Positions 6,938-14,385 of a stretch of DNA of 64,000 bases are shown one piece after another. The notes under the pieces were generated by a model. That model did not search any database, had not been told where the DNA came from, and was given only the letters and a program-made list of their open reading frames with translations. Where the stretch lies: positions 1 to 64,000 of the IMG/VR virus record IMGVR_UViG_3300032307_000646. One strand, given 5' to 3'. Numbering within the stretch: the first letter of the stretch is position 1; the number at the start of each line of letters is the position of its first letter. Source of the stretch: a virus. Made by a program: the position numbers and the translations under genes.

Positions 6938-7551
6938 TTATGCATATCAATCATAACCGCGAAATATTCATCGACTTCCTCAAGCGCCTGAGTCGGATTA
7001 TTGGTTTCGTTTTCGATATCGTAAACATTACTTTCGAAACAAAACTCATCGTACCTTGCTTCAGCATATCGGTTGGCATAGTACGCCGACATATCGTGTT
7101 CGCTTTCAGGTTTCTTTGCCTCGAGCATCTTTGCCCAATAATTCTCGGCTTCCTGATTCAAATCCTTTGTCCACTCTTTTACCACATCGATACAAGTTGA
7201 TAAAGGAACTATGTCGTCATCGTTACCGAAGTCATCATAAGAACTACGAGCATACGGATTAGACCCAACACCCTCGAGGCTTTCCCAAATCAACTCAAGC
7301 GCCTGAGTTTGTTCCTGAACCATCTTGGTCGAAAGGAATTCACCCTTATCAGGATACATCTTTTTGAAGTGCGCTTCAGCTTTCTCAAAGAACTCCTTTG
7401 ACTTTGAATTAAGCGTTCCACTCCAGCGACCACCGATTACATACCAATCCCATACATCACCATCTCCGTGCTGAACCATAAAGGCTTGGGTTTTTTCTAA
7501 TACCTCATCTTTATCAGAGGCTTTCATTAATAAGATAACTCCTTTGTGCAT
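6934..7551 (-). CDS. Hypothetical protein with DWYVIGGRWSG motif
   Basis: A 205-aa acidic protein starting MHKGVILLMKASDKDEVLEK. The segment DVWDWYVIGGRWSG (about residues 32-45) recurs in uncharacterised phage and plasmid proteins. The rest is helical and aromatic-rich with many Asp/Glu. Own host-type promoter at 7571-7602; its transcript would end in the structured element at 6837-6937. Confidence 0.7.
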   Translation of the reverse strand: MHKGVILLMKASDKDEVLEKTQAFMVQHGDGDVWDWYVIGGRWSGTLNSKSKEFFEKAEAHFKKMYPDKGEFLSTKMVQEQTQALELIWESLEGVGSNPYARSSYDDFGNDDDIVPLSTCIDVVKEWTKDLNQEAENYWAKMLEAKKPESEHDMSAYYANRYAEARYDEFCFESNVYDIENETNNPTQALEEVDEYFAVMIDMHN

Positions 7552-7570
7552 ACATTTAAATTTTAGAATT

Positions 7571-7602
7571 CAAAGATAAGTATAAAAAACTTCCTGTGCA
7601 AA
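7571..7602 (-). promoter_or_regulatory. Host-type promoter
   Basis: Minus strand TTTGCACAG at 7602 and -7 TATCTTTG ending at 7571; drives the gene starting at 7551. The -7 box is followed by AATTC. Confidence 0.85.
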
Positions 7603-8178
7603 TTAATTTTCATTTTCTTCCCACTCATCCAAATCATCTTCCTCATTCATATCAATGAATACTACTCGGAAAGCCGCGTACTCACCATAGGCATCTTTGA
7701 TACCATACACATCGTAAGAACCGTCACCGAATCCTGAAGATGATACAACTCCGTTTGGAAGTACACCCCAACTTTCAGGGTGGTCTAGAGTAATCTTACA
7801 ACAAGCGTGATACCATATATCTGCGTCACGGTCGCTGTCGTCAGTCAGGAAGTCACCACCGAAGTCATACTTGGGCATATCCTTAACACTCGCTGATTTA
7901 CGGTAGTGGTCACGATCGAAGAAACCGAACTGTCCACTGTCCACACCAAAGGTTCCTGGAAGTTCTTCCCAATCACTTTCGTTGATTTTAATATCACTGT
8001 GGTGAATTGTCAGGTCAATATTCCGCTGTCCCCAATCTCCAACGGTTTCAATGTTGGAATGGGCTAACCAAGTACCTTTCCTTACATTGTTAACAGTACT
8101 CATACACCAAATGTCTGTGGTGTAGCAAGGGTCGCTACATACTAACGACCCTGAAGTAATCTCGAATTTTTGTGTCAT
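7603..8178 (-). CDS. Hypothetical protein, SDPCY / GFGDGSYDVY motifs
   Basis: A 191-aa acidic beta-rich protein with GSLVCSDPCYTT near the N-terminus, FGVDSGQFGFFD in the middle and SSSGFGDGSYDVYGIKD near the end. This order recalls the DUF4241-type proteins, a weak match by eye. Second gene of the operon starting at 8435; only 11 nt separate them and there is no promoter between. Confidence 0.65.
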   Translation of the reverse strand: MTQKFEITSGSLVCSDPCYTTDIWCMSTVNNVRKGTWLAHSNIETVGDWGQRNIDLTIHHSDIKINESDWEELPGTFGVDSGQFGFFDRDHYRKSASVKDMPKYDFGGDFLTDDSDRDADIWYHACCKITLDHPESWGVLPNGVVSSSGFGDGSYDVYGIKDAYGEYAAFRVVFIDMNEEDDLDEWEENEN

Positions 8179-8189
8179 TTGATTTTATT

Positions 8190-8435
8190 TTAAAGTGTTG
8201 GTAATACTCCGTTCTCGCCATAAAATAATACACCACCCTCGTTACCCTCATCATCTGCTGATAAGATACAACTAGTTCCATCATTCAGGAAGAAACAAAT
8301 TGGTCGTTTGTTCCAACCCATCATTTCCATTTCCTCATCATTCAGGTATCGTACCTCAACGATTGTCTTTCCCTGAAGAACTTTCTTCGCTTCAGTGTCC
8401 CAATACTCTTGGATGTCTTTTTGTTTTGTAGCCAT
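8190..8435 (-). CDS. Conserved phage-type 81-aa protein
   Basis: Contains KKVLQGKTIVEVRYLNDEE, GWNKRPICFFLNDGT and SADDEGNEGG, a pattern I recognise from small phage and plasmid proteins of unknown function. First gene of a leftward pair driven by the host-type promoter at 8461-8492. Confidence 0.7.
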   Translation of the reverse strand: MATKQKDIQEYWDTEAKKVLQGKTIVEVRYLNDEEMEMMGWNKRPICFFLNDGTSCILSADDEGNEGGVLFYGENGVLPTL

Positions 8436-8460
8436 TGCTTTGTTATTTTGATTTAGAATT

Positions 8461-8492
8461 CAAAGATAATATAAAAAAATTTACCAACCAAA
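8461..8492 (-). promoter_or_regulatory. Host-type promoter
   Basis: Minus strand TTTGGTTGG at 8492 and -7 TATCTTTG ending at 8461; drives the gene starting at 8435. Confidence 0.85.
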
Positions 8493-8493
8493 T

Positions 8494-8862
8494 TTATTTT
8501 GAAAAATTATTTTTCCTGCATTCAGGACAAACTTTGGTTTCATATAGTGTCTTATCCTGAGGGTTGTTTTCATTCTCCAGCATCGCTGTTTTGAGTTCAT
8601 CCTCGTTACCAATCCAACCACATTCTTCACAATACAATTCCCACTCCTGTTCATCATCAACCACTGTGAACTCATTGAAATCATTTCTCTCGAACAATTC
8701 CGCTGCTAGTTCCTCGTTGGTGTAATCAGCATAACCTTTGTGCCCGTATTCTAACAGTGCGGCTGCGTATGAGTTATCACCGTCCTGGTGTCCTGTGTGG
8801 AATGAGTCAAGATCATCATCCACCAACCTGTCGATTGCATCCTGTCTTTTAATCGTTTCCAT
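8494..8862 (-). CDS. Zinc-ribbon-containing acidic protein
   Basis: A 122-aa protein whose C-terminal third has two Cys pairs, YCEECGW and VCPECRKN, typical of a zinc ribbon. The N-terminal part is acidic and helical. In-frame ATGs at 8892 and 8871 are alternatives; I prefer 8862 because it gives the shortest overlap with the upstream gene. Third gene of a leftward operon. Confidence 0.65.
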   Translation of the reverse strand: METIKRQDAIDRLVDDDLDSFHTGHQDGDNSYAAALLEYGHKGYADYTNEELAAELFERNDFNEFTVVDDEQEWELYCEECGWIGNEDELKTAMLENENNPQDKTLYETKVCPECRKNNFSK

Positions 8863-9058
8863 AGGGTGCTTCATTAAAGGTTCTGAAATCATCGTTGGCT
8901 TGATTTCTATAATAGTTCGCTAAGTTGATTACCTCATCAACCAACTGTTCATCGGACATCGCCGCAAATTTCTTCGCGTCCTGTACTGTTTCGATTTCAT
9001 CGCCTGCCATATCGAAGATAGCATCGATTAACTTTTGTCGCATTGTTTCCTGTGCCAT
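8849..9058 (-). CDS. Hypothetical 69-aa protein
   Basis: Helical acidic protein (MAQETMRQKLIDAIFDMAGD...) with no recognised family. Seven nt downstream of the 102-aa gene and overlapping the zinc-ribbon gene, so it lies inside an operon. Confidence 0.65.
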   Translation of the reverse strand: MAQETMRQKLIDAIFDMAGDEIETVQDAKKFAAMSDEQLVDEVINLANYYRNQANDDFRTFNEAPYGND

Positions 9059-9065
9059 ATTGGAT

Positions 9066-9374
9066 TTAATTTAATTCGTAGTGAACATACTCATAGATTG
9101 CAAGCATATCATCGGTTTCCAAGTCGGTGAAGTCAACACACTCACCAACATCCGTTTTGATTACAACACCCGCGAAATCCATAAAGATTGAACTCGCTTT
9201 GCTTCTGCCGTCAAGTTCAGTTGGGTGAATGAAGTACAGCGGAACCTCTGCCTCTGAAATATCCAAAGGATTAGTTAATCCCCTGTTGTGTTCTTTTAAC
9301 TCTTGTGTAAGAGCATCATCTAAACCTTTTCGTAGTCCTACTAAGATTTCTTCAAAGTTGATAAAATGTGCCAT
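9066..9374 (-). CDS. Hypothetical 102-aa protein
   Basis: Soluble acidic protein (MAHFINFEEILVGLRKGLDD...) containing EVPLYFIHPTELDGRS. No family recognised. Operon member: its start lies 1 nt from the stop of the 58-aa gene upstream. Confidence 0.65.
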   Translation of the reverse strand: MAHFINFEEILVGLRKGLDDALTQELKEHNRGLTNPLDISEAEVPLYFIHPTELDGRSKASSIFMDFAGVVIKTDVGECVDFTDLETDDMLAIYEYVHYELN

Positions 9375-9375
9375 A

Positions 9376-9552
9376 TTATTTGTTATTGATTATTTTGTTC
9401 CATTCAAAAATTGCGATAGCGGGTGTGAATATACCACCATCATATTGATAGTAATAATCCTTTGGGTTCAGGTTCTTGTCAAGCAAACGAGTGATGTCGT
9501 GCTTCTCATTCTTAACGAAATCCCAATCCTTTAATCGCTTCGGTTTTTTCAT
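9376..9552 (-). CDS. Hypothetical 58-aa protein
   Basis: Reads MKKPKRLKDWDFVKNEKH and ends FEWNKIINNK. Basic start, aromatic middle (DYYYQYDGGIF). It begins the four-gene leftward operon 9552-8494 directly after the promoter at 9557-9588. No family recognised. Confidence 0.7.
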   Translation of the reverse strand: MKKPKRLKDWDFVKNEKHDITRLLDKNLNPKDYYYQYDGGIFTPAIAIFEWNKIINNK

Positions 9553-9556
9553 AGTA

Positions 9557-9588
9557 CAAAGATAAGTATAAAAAAGTTTCCCACCAAA
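9557..9588 (-). promoter_or_regulatory. Host-type promoter
   Basis: Minus strand TTTGGTGGG at 9588 and -7 TATCTTTG ending at 9557; drives the operon starting at 9552. Confidence 0.85.
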
Positions 9589-9625
9589 TTTATTTTTGAA
9601 TGCAAAAAGAATTTGCTAATTGAAT

Positions 9626-9937
9626 TTAATCACAAATGTATTCTTCGTATTCATCTTCCCACGCTTCAGGTGTAATCAGGTAGCCCAAACGATTGACGAA
9701 GTGAAAGCCCGCGATGATGATTAACTCACCATCCTCGTTGTCCACGATTGTCCAGATGTTCTTGTTAAGTTTCTGTTTAACATACTCAACCTCTTTACCA
9801 AAGGTTTCGTACATACAGCCGCCGAATGAACACATATCTTCAGGTGATAGTCCATCTTTCAGGGTTGGTAAAAGTACCTGATTAAATTCAGGGTTATACT
9901 TTTCGTAGAAGTTGTCTATTGTCATTTGCTTTTCCAT
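9626..9937 (-). CDS. Conserved phage-type 103-aa protein
   Basis: The segments LSPEDMCSFGGCMYETFG and FHFVNRLGYLIT match a family of small phage-associated proteins of unknown function that I recognise by pattern. Acidic C-terminus (AWEDEYEEYICD). Single gene with its own promoter at 9942-9973. Confidence 0.7.
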   Translation of the reverse strand: MEKQMTIDNFYEKYNPEFNQVLLPTLKDGLSPEDMCSFGGCMYETFGKEVEYVKQKLNKNIWTIVDNEDGELIIIAGFHFVNRLGYLITPEAWEDEYEEYICD

Positions 9938-9941
9938 AATC

Positions 9942-9973
9942 CAAATGTAAGTATAAAAAAGTTACCCCGCAAG
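9942..9973 (-). promoter_or_regulatory. Host-type promoter
   Basis: Minus strand CTTGCGGGG at 9973 and -7 TACATTTG ending at 9942; lies inside the 3' end of the gene at 9962-10156. Confidence 0.8.
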
Positions 9974-10156
9974 TTTTTCTACAAAATAATTACTTTTGTT
10001 TATTCTCTCTAGCGCGTAGATGAATTGTTCCTCACTGGCGTTCTCGTCTAACGCCACCTGTAATTTATTCACGTCCCCGATCGTTAGGTCTAGGTGGTGC
10101 AGGTCAAACTTGTTGACCATATCATATACTTTTTGAACAGTTATCTTACTACGCAT
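9962..10156 (-). CDS. Hypothetical 64-aa protein
   Basis: Helical protein (MRSKITVQKVYDMVNKFDLH...). Overlaps the 3' end of the SprT-like gene by 8 nt, so it is likely co-translated with it. The promoter of the next gene sits within its last codons. Confidence 0.65.
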   Translation of the reverse strand: MRSKITVQKVYDMVNKFDLHHLDLTIGDVNKLQVALDENASEEQFIYALERINKSNYFVEKLAG

Positions 10157-10616
10157 TTGGGTTCAGTTTAAATTCTAGGATATACTTTGATTGAAACACA
10201 CCCTTGCAGCATGTACCACAAGCGGATGTTCTAGTTGGTTTGCGGTGTCTTTTATGTGTACGACCACAGCCATTGCATACAGCAACATACTTTGACTCGG
10301 GGGTAACTGTATTCTCTGATGTATAGCAACGCTTTCCATCACAGCCAATCTCTAGTGCCTTTGAACGCCACACCCAATCGTGTCCATGTCCACCACCAAC
10401 AAGCGCGTGGGCAATCTCGTGTAGTATTGTATTCTTAACCCTTGCTTCATCGTTGATTGATACCAACGCCTTTGACAAGGATATCTTACGATACCTATGA
10501 TTACAGCAACCAAACCTACGCTTTGCGTTATCAAACTCAAAACGCCATCCCTTTGAGGTGAGGTCGTGCTTGCTCATTAAAATCTTTGCTAGTTCTTGTG
10601 CTCTGTTTAAATCCAT
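10149..10616 (-). CDS. SprT-like zinc metalloprotease
   Basis: A 155-aa protein with HEIAH at residues 66-70 followed by GGGHGHDWVWR, the SprT-like active site (two His and Glu of HExxH, third His in GHG). A C-terminal zinc ribbon follows (CNGCG ... SACGTCC). SprT/Spartan-like enzymes cut DNA-bound proteins; in a phage the substrate is unknown. Upstream -33 TTTG is present near 10667 but the -7 box (TAATATTG) deviates from consensus. Confidence 0.85.
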   Translation of the reverse strand: MDLNRAQELAKILMSKHDLTSKGWRFEFDNAKRRFGCCNHRYRKISLSKALVSINDEARVKNTILHEIAHALVGGGHGHDWVWRSKALEIGCDGKRCYTSENTVTPESKYVAVCNGCGRTHKRHRKPTRTSACGTCCKGVFQSKYILEFKLNPNA

Positions 10617-10690
10617 GTCTAATTGTTTTGTTATGCAATATTAAACATAAAAAAGTTCTCGTGCAAATTTATTTACACTTTTTTGCAAAA

Positions 10691-10722
10691 AAAAATGGGG
10701 AACCTTTCGGAACCCCATCTTA
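10691..10722 (-). terminator. Terminator
   Basis: ATGGGG...CCCCAT hairpin with internal CC/GG pairs, minus-strand tail of nine T; follows the lipoprotein gene. Confidence 0.75.
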
Positions 10723-10741
10723 ATAACGTAACAGTTACCTA

Positions 10742-10891
10742 TTACTTTGCAGTATCCGCAGATACTGTATCAACAACACAGGTATCAGATACCATAGTGG
10801 TATCAGTTGTAACCGTAGTTGTTTCGGTCGTGGTTTCGGTTGAGCAAGAAGCCATCATGACTACTAAGCCCAGGATAAGAAGTTTTTTCAT
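10742..10891 (-). CDS. Tiny Thr-rich lipoprotein
   Basis: A 49-aa protein: MKKLLILGLVVMMASC gives a lipobox MASC with Cys at residue 16, then a Thr-rich mature peptide (STETTTETTTVTTDTT) with one more Cys. Probably a lipid-anchored envelope peptide. Own promoter (10896-10927) and terminator make it a complete single-gene unit. Confidence 0.75.
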   Translation of the reverse strand: MKKLLILGLVVMMASCSTETTTETTTVTTDTTMVSDTCVVDTVSADTAK

Positions 10892-10895
10892 GCTA

Positions 10896-10927
10896 CAAAA
10901 GTAAGCATGCATCCTAGTATTGTCAAG
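10896..10927 (-). promoter_or_regulatory. Host-type promoter
   Basis: Minus strand CTTGACAAT at 10927 and -7 TACTTTTG ending at 10896; drives the lipoprotein gene. Its spacer lacks the T-run found in the other promoters. Confidence 0.7.
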
Positions 10928-10965
10928 GGGTTCAGAAAAAAAATTAAAAAAACTTTGTAAAAAAG

Positions 10966-10996
10966 TTGCGTGGTAAATTCTTTTACATTATCTTTA
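10966..10996 (+). promoter_or_regulatory. Host-type promoter
   Basis: -33 TTGCGTGG, -7 TATCTTTA ending at 10996, preceded by GTAAAAAA; first promoter of the rightward array. Confidence 0.8.
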
Positions 10997-11019
10997 CACC
11001 ATAATCAAAAACCACTTAT

Positions 11020-11367
11020 ATGACAAAAGAACAAGTTATTAGCAAGGTGAATGAATCGGCGGGTTCATTGTTCACCAAGGAAGATGTAATCAGATTGATT
11101 GAGAGCATCGAAGGTACAACCAAAATCGACTTTGAGGAGTTGGCGAACCGCCTTGAGTCAATCGTTGATGATGCCGACAACGATGGGATTGAAGTTAATT
11201 CAAGACGATGTGAGTTCAGCATCTGCAACGGGAATGAAATCGAGATTGAGGACGTTCACTTTGAAACCGAAGAGTGGAAGAGCAATATCAACCACGATAT
11301 CCGTCAGTTGATTGAGGCCACCGAAAGAGGAGAGGCTTGTCAGTTAGAAGAGGAGACCGCGGAATAA
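11020..11367 (+). CDS. Hypothetical acidic 115-aa protein
   Basis: First gene of the rightward array. Helical and acidic (LIESIEGTTKIDFEELANRL; ends CQLEEETAE). No family recognised. Complete unit with promoter upstream and GAAA-loop terminator downstream. Confidence 0.75.
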   Translation: MTKEQVISKVNESAGSLFTKEDVIRLIESIEGTTKIDFEELANRLESIVDDADNDGIEVNSRRCEFSICNGNEIEIEDVHFETEEWKSNINHDIRQLIEATERGEACQLEEETAE

Positions 11368-11372
11368 TTAAT

Positions 11373-11400
11373 CGGGGGAAAGAAATTTCCCCCTTTTTTT
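11373..11400 (+). terminator. Terminator
   Basis: GGGGGAAA, loop GAAA, TTTCCCCC, T run. Confidence 0.9.
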
Positions 11401-11409
11401 ATAAAATAA

Positions 11410-11441
11410 TTTGGTCAGTAACTTTTTTACACTTATATTTG
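11410..11441 (+). promoter_or_regulatory. Host-type promoter
   Basis: TTTGGTCAGTAA at 11410, -7 TATATTTG at 11434-11441; drives the gene at 11461. Confidence 0.85.
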
Positions 11442-11460
11442 TATCATAAATCAATTAGAC

Positions 11461-11976
11461 ATGAGAAATTTATTTACAGAAGAAGAGTTATCAATTAACA
11501 TAGCTCGCAGACAAGAAAACAAAATCGCTTTGACGATCAGTTCGGACTATTCGGGTTCAAGCCGTAAGAGTGAACTATATGTCAACGAGGAAAGATTGGC
11601 AACCATGTTGGAATCTTTTTGGAAGGGTATCAAAACCAAGAAACTATTGTTGGCGAATGTATCGTTCAGCGAGATTGATTGGTACGATGATATGTGCGAT
11701 GTGTATGAGACACCAAGCATTACCATTAAGAGAGGTTTGAAGAAGGCGAAGGTAAGCCACCAAGAGCATGGTTCAATACCAAAGGATTGGTCGGTTGACT
11801 TGTTTTGTGTATTCGCAGACACCACAACCAATACACCAATACTTGAAGTGGTTAAGAGCGCGTTGGGTGGTTTCTTTGATGCGGAGTTTGAAAAGAAGTT
11901 TATTAAGGAACTTAAACCATTCTTGCAGAAGAAGGAGAATTACATTAATGTTCATTCAGCGAAATACCAATACTAA
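11461..11976 (+). CDS. Hypothetical 171-aa protein
   Basis: Soluble mixed alpha/beta protein starting MRNLFTEEELSINIARRQ, with LDKTK-poor, Lys-rich C-terminal region (EFEKKFIKELKPFLQKKEN). No family recognised. Followed after one base by the next gene, so translation is probably coupled. Confidence 0.75.
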   Translation: MRNLFTEEELSINIARRQENKIALTISSDYSGSSRKSELYVNEERLATMLESFWKGIKTKKLLLANVSFSEIDWYDDMCDVYETPSITIKRGLKKAKVSHQEHGSIPKDWSVDLFCVFADTTTNTPILEVVKSALGGFFDAEFEKKFIKELKPFLQKKENYINVHSAKYQY

Positions 11977-11977
11977 T

Positions 11978-12208
11978 ATGGCAAGGTTTATATTAGATGT
12001 GGCAAACTTAGATTCCAAAGGTATTGCAGAGGTATTAGATGTGATTGAGAGAGACCCCTTTTTAGCTAAAGGGGTCACCTCTATCCGATGTATTGACGAG
12101 ACCAATAATAACCAATTCTATTCTTGGGACACTGGCACCACACCAATGATGAACGCTTTGAGTGAGAAGCAAATTGAGGAAGATAAAAAAGTTCTTTCAA
12201 AATATTAA
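11978..12208 (+). CDS. Hypothetical 76-aa protein
   Basis: Starts MARFILDVANLDSKGIAEVL at the ATG one base after the upstream stop. The segment ITSIRCIDETNNNQFYSW-like (GVTSIRCIDETNNNQFYSW) is conserved-looking but unassigned. Second gene of a two-gene unit. Confidence 0.7.
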   Translation: MARFILDVANLDSKGIAEVLDVIERDPFLAKGVTSIRCIDETNNNQFYSWDTGTTPMMNALSEKQIEEDKKVLSKY

Positions 12209-12214
12209 AATAAA

Positions 12215-12246
12215 TTTGGTTGGTAAAGTTTTTTATATTACATTTG
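12215..12246 (+). promoter_or_regulatory. Host-type promoter
   Basis: TTTGGTTGGTAA at 12215, -7 TACATTTG at 12239-12246. Confidence 0.85.
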
Positions 12247-12250
12247 TATT

Positions 12251-12496
12251 ATGGAACAAACAAAGTTAAAGTATACGGAGCAAATCAAAGACATTTTGGT
12301 TGCCATGGCAATGGACGATACCTTGCCATTAGATATGACCACACTCGATTCAAGTGTATTCGACAAGGTTGTTGAACCATTGATAAGTGCATTGAATACT
12401 TTGCGTGAGGACGCGGAAATGGCATTGAATGGAGAATGGGATAGAACGGACGGGGGTTTTGAAGCACAAATCATTTTAATTGACGATGTACTATGA
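12251..12496 (+). CDS. Hypothetical 81-aa protein
   Basis: Acidic helical protein (MEQTKLKYTEQIKDILVAMA...), no family recognised. The ATG lies only 4 nt after the -7 box, so the mRNA is nearly or fully leaderless unless a later start is used. Overlaps the next gene by ATGA. Confidence 0.7.
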   Translation: MEQTKLKYTEQIKDILVAMAMDDTLPLDMTTLDSSVFDKVVEPLISALNTLREDAEMALNGEWDRTDGGFEAQIILIDDVL

Positions 12497-12741
12497 GTAA
12501 GGCAATGTTCTATCAAGCGTGTTTAGTACCTATTGAGGGTGATGTTATTAAGCATGTTTACCCACACCTTAAGGAAGGTCAGATGACTTTGGAAGAAAGA
12601 TTACCCAATGACGCGTTGTGTCCCGAGTGTGATGATTCCAGGAGAGAGTGGTATCTTTTACCCATGGAGAGTATCCAGGTGAAGGAAGGTGGTAAACCTT
12701 ATTGTGAATGTATGAATTGTGGATACACCACACATTTATAA
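12493..12741 (+). CDS. Zinc-ribbon 82-aa protein
   Basis: Two Cys pairs, LCPECDD and CECMNCGY, separated by about 30 residues give a zinc-ribbon fold prediction. Co-translated with the gene upstream through ATGA overlap. Function unknown. Confidence 0.7.
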   Translation: MSKAMFYQACLVPIEGDVIKHVYPHLKEGQMTLEERLPNDALCPECDDSRREWYLLPMESIQVKEGGKPYCECMNCGYTTHL

Positions 12742-12746
12742 AAAAA

Positions 12747-12778
12747 TTTGGTCAGTAACTTTTTTATGTTTACATTTG
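12747..12778 (+). promoter_or_regulatory. Host-type promoter
   Basis: TTTGGTCAGTAA at 12747, -7 TACATTTG at 12771-12778; only 4 nt from the next ATG. Confidence 0.85.
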
Positions 12779-12782
12779 TAAT

Positions 12783-13082
12783 ATGAATAAAGCGACATTA
12801 GATTATTGGCACCCAAGAAACGAAACGGTTGTAACTGAAAGCGGTTTTCGTTACCTTGATAGAAATTCGGTCATCACCATAACAAAAGATATTGAAGACG
12901 AGACCGAGATAGGATTGTTTGAGCAGTTCTACAAACTTAATAATAGTTTGCGGTATTGCAATGGCTCATACTATACGTTCCAAGATAAACAATGGGATAA
13001 AAAGTATAAAGAGTGGTTGCAGTCGGATGACTACAAAAAGAAAAGTTTTAATCTTTACTACGGAAACGGAGTTGTTGATTAA
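12783..13082 (+). CDS. Hypothetical 99-aa protein
   Basis: Aromatic- and charge-rich (YCNGSYYTFQDKQWDKKYKE), no family recognised. Promoter -7 box ends 4 nt before the ATG, suggesting a leaderless transcript. Confidence 0.7.
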   Translation: MNKATLDYWHPRNETVVTESGFRYLDRNSVITITKDIEDETEIGLFEQFYKLNNSLRYCNGSYYTFQDKQWDKKYKEWLQSDDYKKKSFNLYYGNGVVD

Positions 13083-13086
13083 AAAA

Positions 13087-13118
13087 TTTGGTCAGTAAAC
13101 TTTTTTACATTACATTTG
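13087..13118 (+). promoter_or_regulatory. Host-type promoter
   Basis: TTTGGTCAGTAA at 13087, -7 TACATTTG at 13111-13118; 4 nt before the next ATG. Confidence 0.85.
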
Positions 13119-13122
13119 TATT

Positions 13123-13341
13123 ATGGTAACGGTCTATTACAAAAACGAGAAAGGTGAAAACAAGATTGTACTTGTGAGAACCTATAAAGAAGTTAAGCGT
13201 AGAATGAATGCTTTCATGCTCAATAGTTTTGATGAGAATGTAAGTGTGTTCAGACGCAGACGCGGACAATGGGGTGAGTGGTACGAGAATTGGGCAAAGG
13301 TAGGTAGTAAGTGTCAAATCATTAAAGAAGGGTGGCAATGA
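13123..13341 (+). CDS. Hypothetical basic 72-aa protein
   Basis: Basic, with an Arg cluster (VFRRRRGQWGEWYENW). No family recognised. Near-leaderless promoter arrangement as in the two units before it. Overlaps the next gene by ATGA. Confidence 0.7.
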   Translation: MVTVYYKNEKGENKIVLVRTYKEVKRRMNAFMLNSFDENVSVFRRRRGQWGEWYENWAKVGSKCQIIKEGWQ

Positions 13342-13502
13342 TAAACATTTGGGTAGACAATAACACAGGGATCATTTACGAAGGTGATGATGCAATGGTA
13401 GAGTTCTTACGCTCACAAGGTGATAAGACATACAACGATGCCAGTGATGAGTATTTAATTAACGAAGCACATACGCAAGGTTGGATAAAACTTTTAGAAT
13501 AA
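13338..13502 (+). CDS. Hypothetical 54-aa protein
   Basis: Reads MINIWVDNNTGIIYEGDD and ends HTQGWIKLLE. Overlaps the upstream stop by ATGA; the next promoter begins at its stop codon. No family recognised. Confidence 0.7.
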   Translation: MINIWVDNNTGIIYEGDDAMVEFLRSQGDKTYNDASDEYLINEAHTQGWIKLLE

Positions 13503-13534
13503 TTTGCACAAGAACTTTTTTATACTTATCTTTG
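13503..13534 (+). promoter_or_regulatory. Host-type promoter
   Basis: TTTGCACAAGAA at 13503, -7 TATCTTTG at 13527-13534. Confidence 0.85.
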
Positions 13535-13554
13535 TAATCTAAATAAATAAACAA

Positions 13555-13821
13555 ATGGACAAGTTCAAAAACAAAAAAACCTTGTTGGTTGGTGAGGGTA
13601 TCAATCAACACACATTGTATGGCGACTTTATGGTTGCCGACACAATCAATGACTTTGCCGAAGTAAAGGTAAAGGACACAAGTTTCTTAAAGCACGAACA
13701 ACCGAATGGTGCTTGGAGTAACGAACACAAGACCTTACAAGTTGAGAAAGGTGATTGGGTAATGGGTAAACAAGTTGAGTACAACCCATTCAATCAGCAA
13801 GTATCACGAGTTTGGGATTGA
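13555..13821 (+). CDS. Hypothetical 88-aa protein
   Basis: Beta-rich soluble protein (KTLLVGEGINQHTLYGDFMV). No family recognised. Single-gene unit with promoter and terminator. Confidence 0.75.
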   Translation: MDKFKNKKTLLVGEGINQHTLYGDFMVADTINDFAEVKVKDTSFLKHEQPNGAWSNEHKTLQVEKGDWVMGKQVEYNPFNQQVSRVWD

Positions 13822-13843
13822 GTATTTTGTTTAATTGTTGAGA

Positions 13844-13872
13844 AGTGGGGAAAGAAATTTCCCCATTTTTTT
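13844..13872 (+). terminator. Terminator
   Basis: GTGGGGAAA, loop GAAA, TTTCCCCAT, T run. Confidence 0.9.
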
Positions 13873-13882
13873 TGTAAAAAAG

Positions 13883-13914
13883 TTTGGTGGGTAATTTTTT
13901 TATACTTACATTTG
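13883..13914 (+). promoter_or_regulatory. Host-type promoter
   Basis: TTTGGTGGGTAA at 13883, -7 TACATTTG at 13907-13914, preceded by TTTGTAAAAAA. Confidence 0.85.
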
Positions 13915-13937
13915 TATTAACATTAAACAAAAACAAA

Positions 13938-14333
13938 ATGGCAAATCCAGAAATTCATTCAAAAAGTTCAGTTAAGCGTTGGGGTGGTAAGATAGAAGAT
14001 TATATCGCAATCCACGAACTGATTGATAGCCCAAAGGCTACTATGAACAACAATTCATCACGAGCATTAACCCACAACACTTGGTTTGCTTACACAATCA
14101 TTCCAAAGATATTTGGGTACAACATTATCAATTCAAGTGGTAAGAGTGTGGACACTATTGATATTGCTATGTTGCATATCGCAGAGGACTTTCGTATGAA
14201 GTTTGTCCCGACACCACAAGATTATCTTAAACACTTGCAAGTTCAACCTTGGTTTAACAATGGGGTAAAGGATATTGAGAACCCCGAAGCCACAAAGGTA
14301 GCAGAAGAATTATTAGAAAGAATTAGAGAATAA
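13938..14333 (+). CDS. DUF6915-like protein
   Basis: A 131-aa protein with HSKSSVKRWGGKIEDYIAIH, then HNTWFAYTIIPKIFG, and MLHIAEDF followed by a proline-containing PTPQDYLKHL. This order matches a small phage/bacterial family (DUF6915-type) by eye; function unknown. Start placed at MANPEIHSK, 23 nt after the -7 box. Confidence 0.7.
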   Translation: MANPEIHSKSSVKRWGGKIEDYIAIHELIDSPKATMNNNSSRALTHNTWFAYTIIPKIFGYNIINSSGKSVDTIDIAMLHIAEDFRMKFVPTPQDYLKHLQVQPWFNNGVKDIENPEATKVAEELLERIRE

Positions 14334-14365
14334 TTTGCACAAGAACTTTTTTATACTTATCTTTG
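14334..14365 (+). promoter_or_regulatory. Host-type promoter
   Basis: TTTGCACAAGAA at 14334, -7 TATCTTTG at 14358-14365. Confidence 0.85.
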
Positions 14366-14385
14366 AAACATAATCAATAAACAAA

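Noticed and set aside
10623-10904. 93-codon plus-strand frame rich in Val and Ser
   Set aside because: It is the antisense shadow of the Thr-rich lipoprotein gene at 10742-10891 and crosses its terminator.
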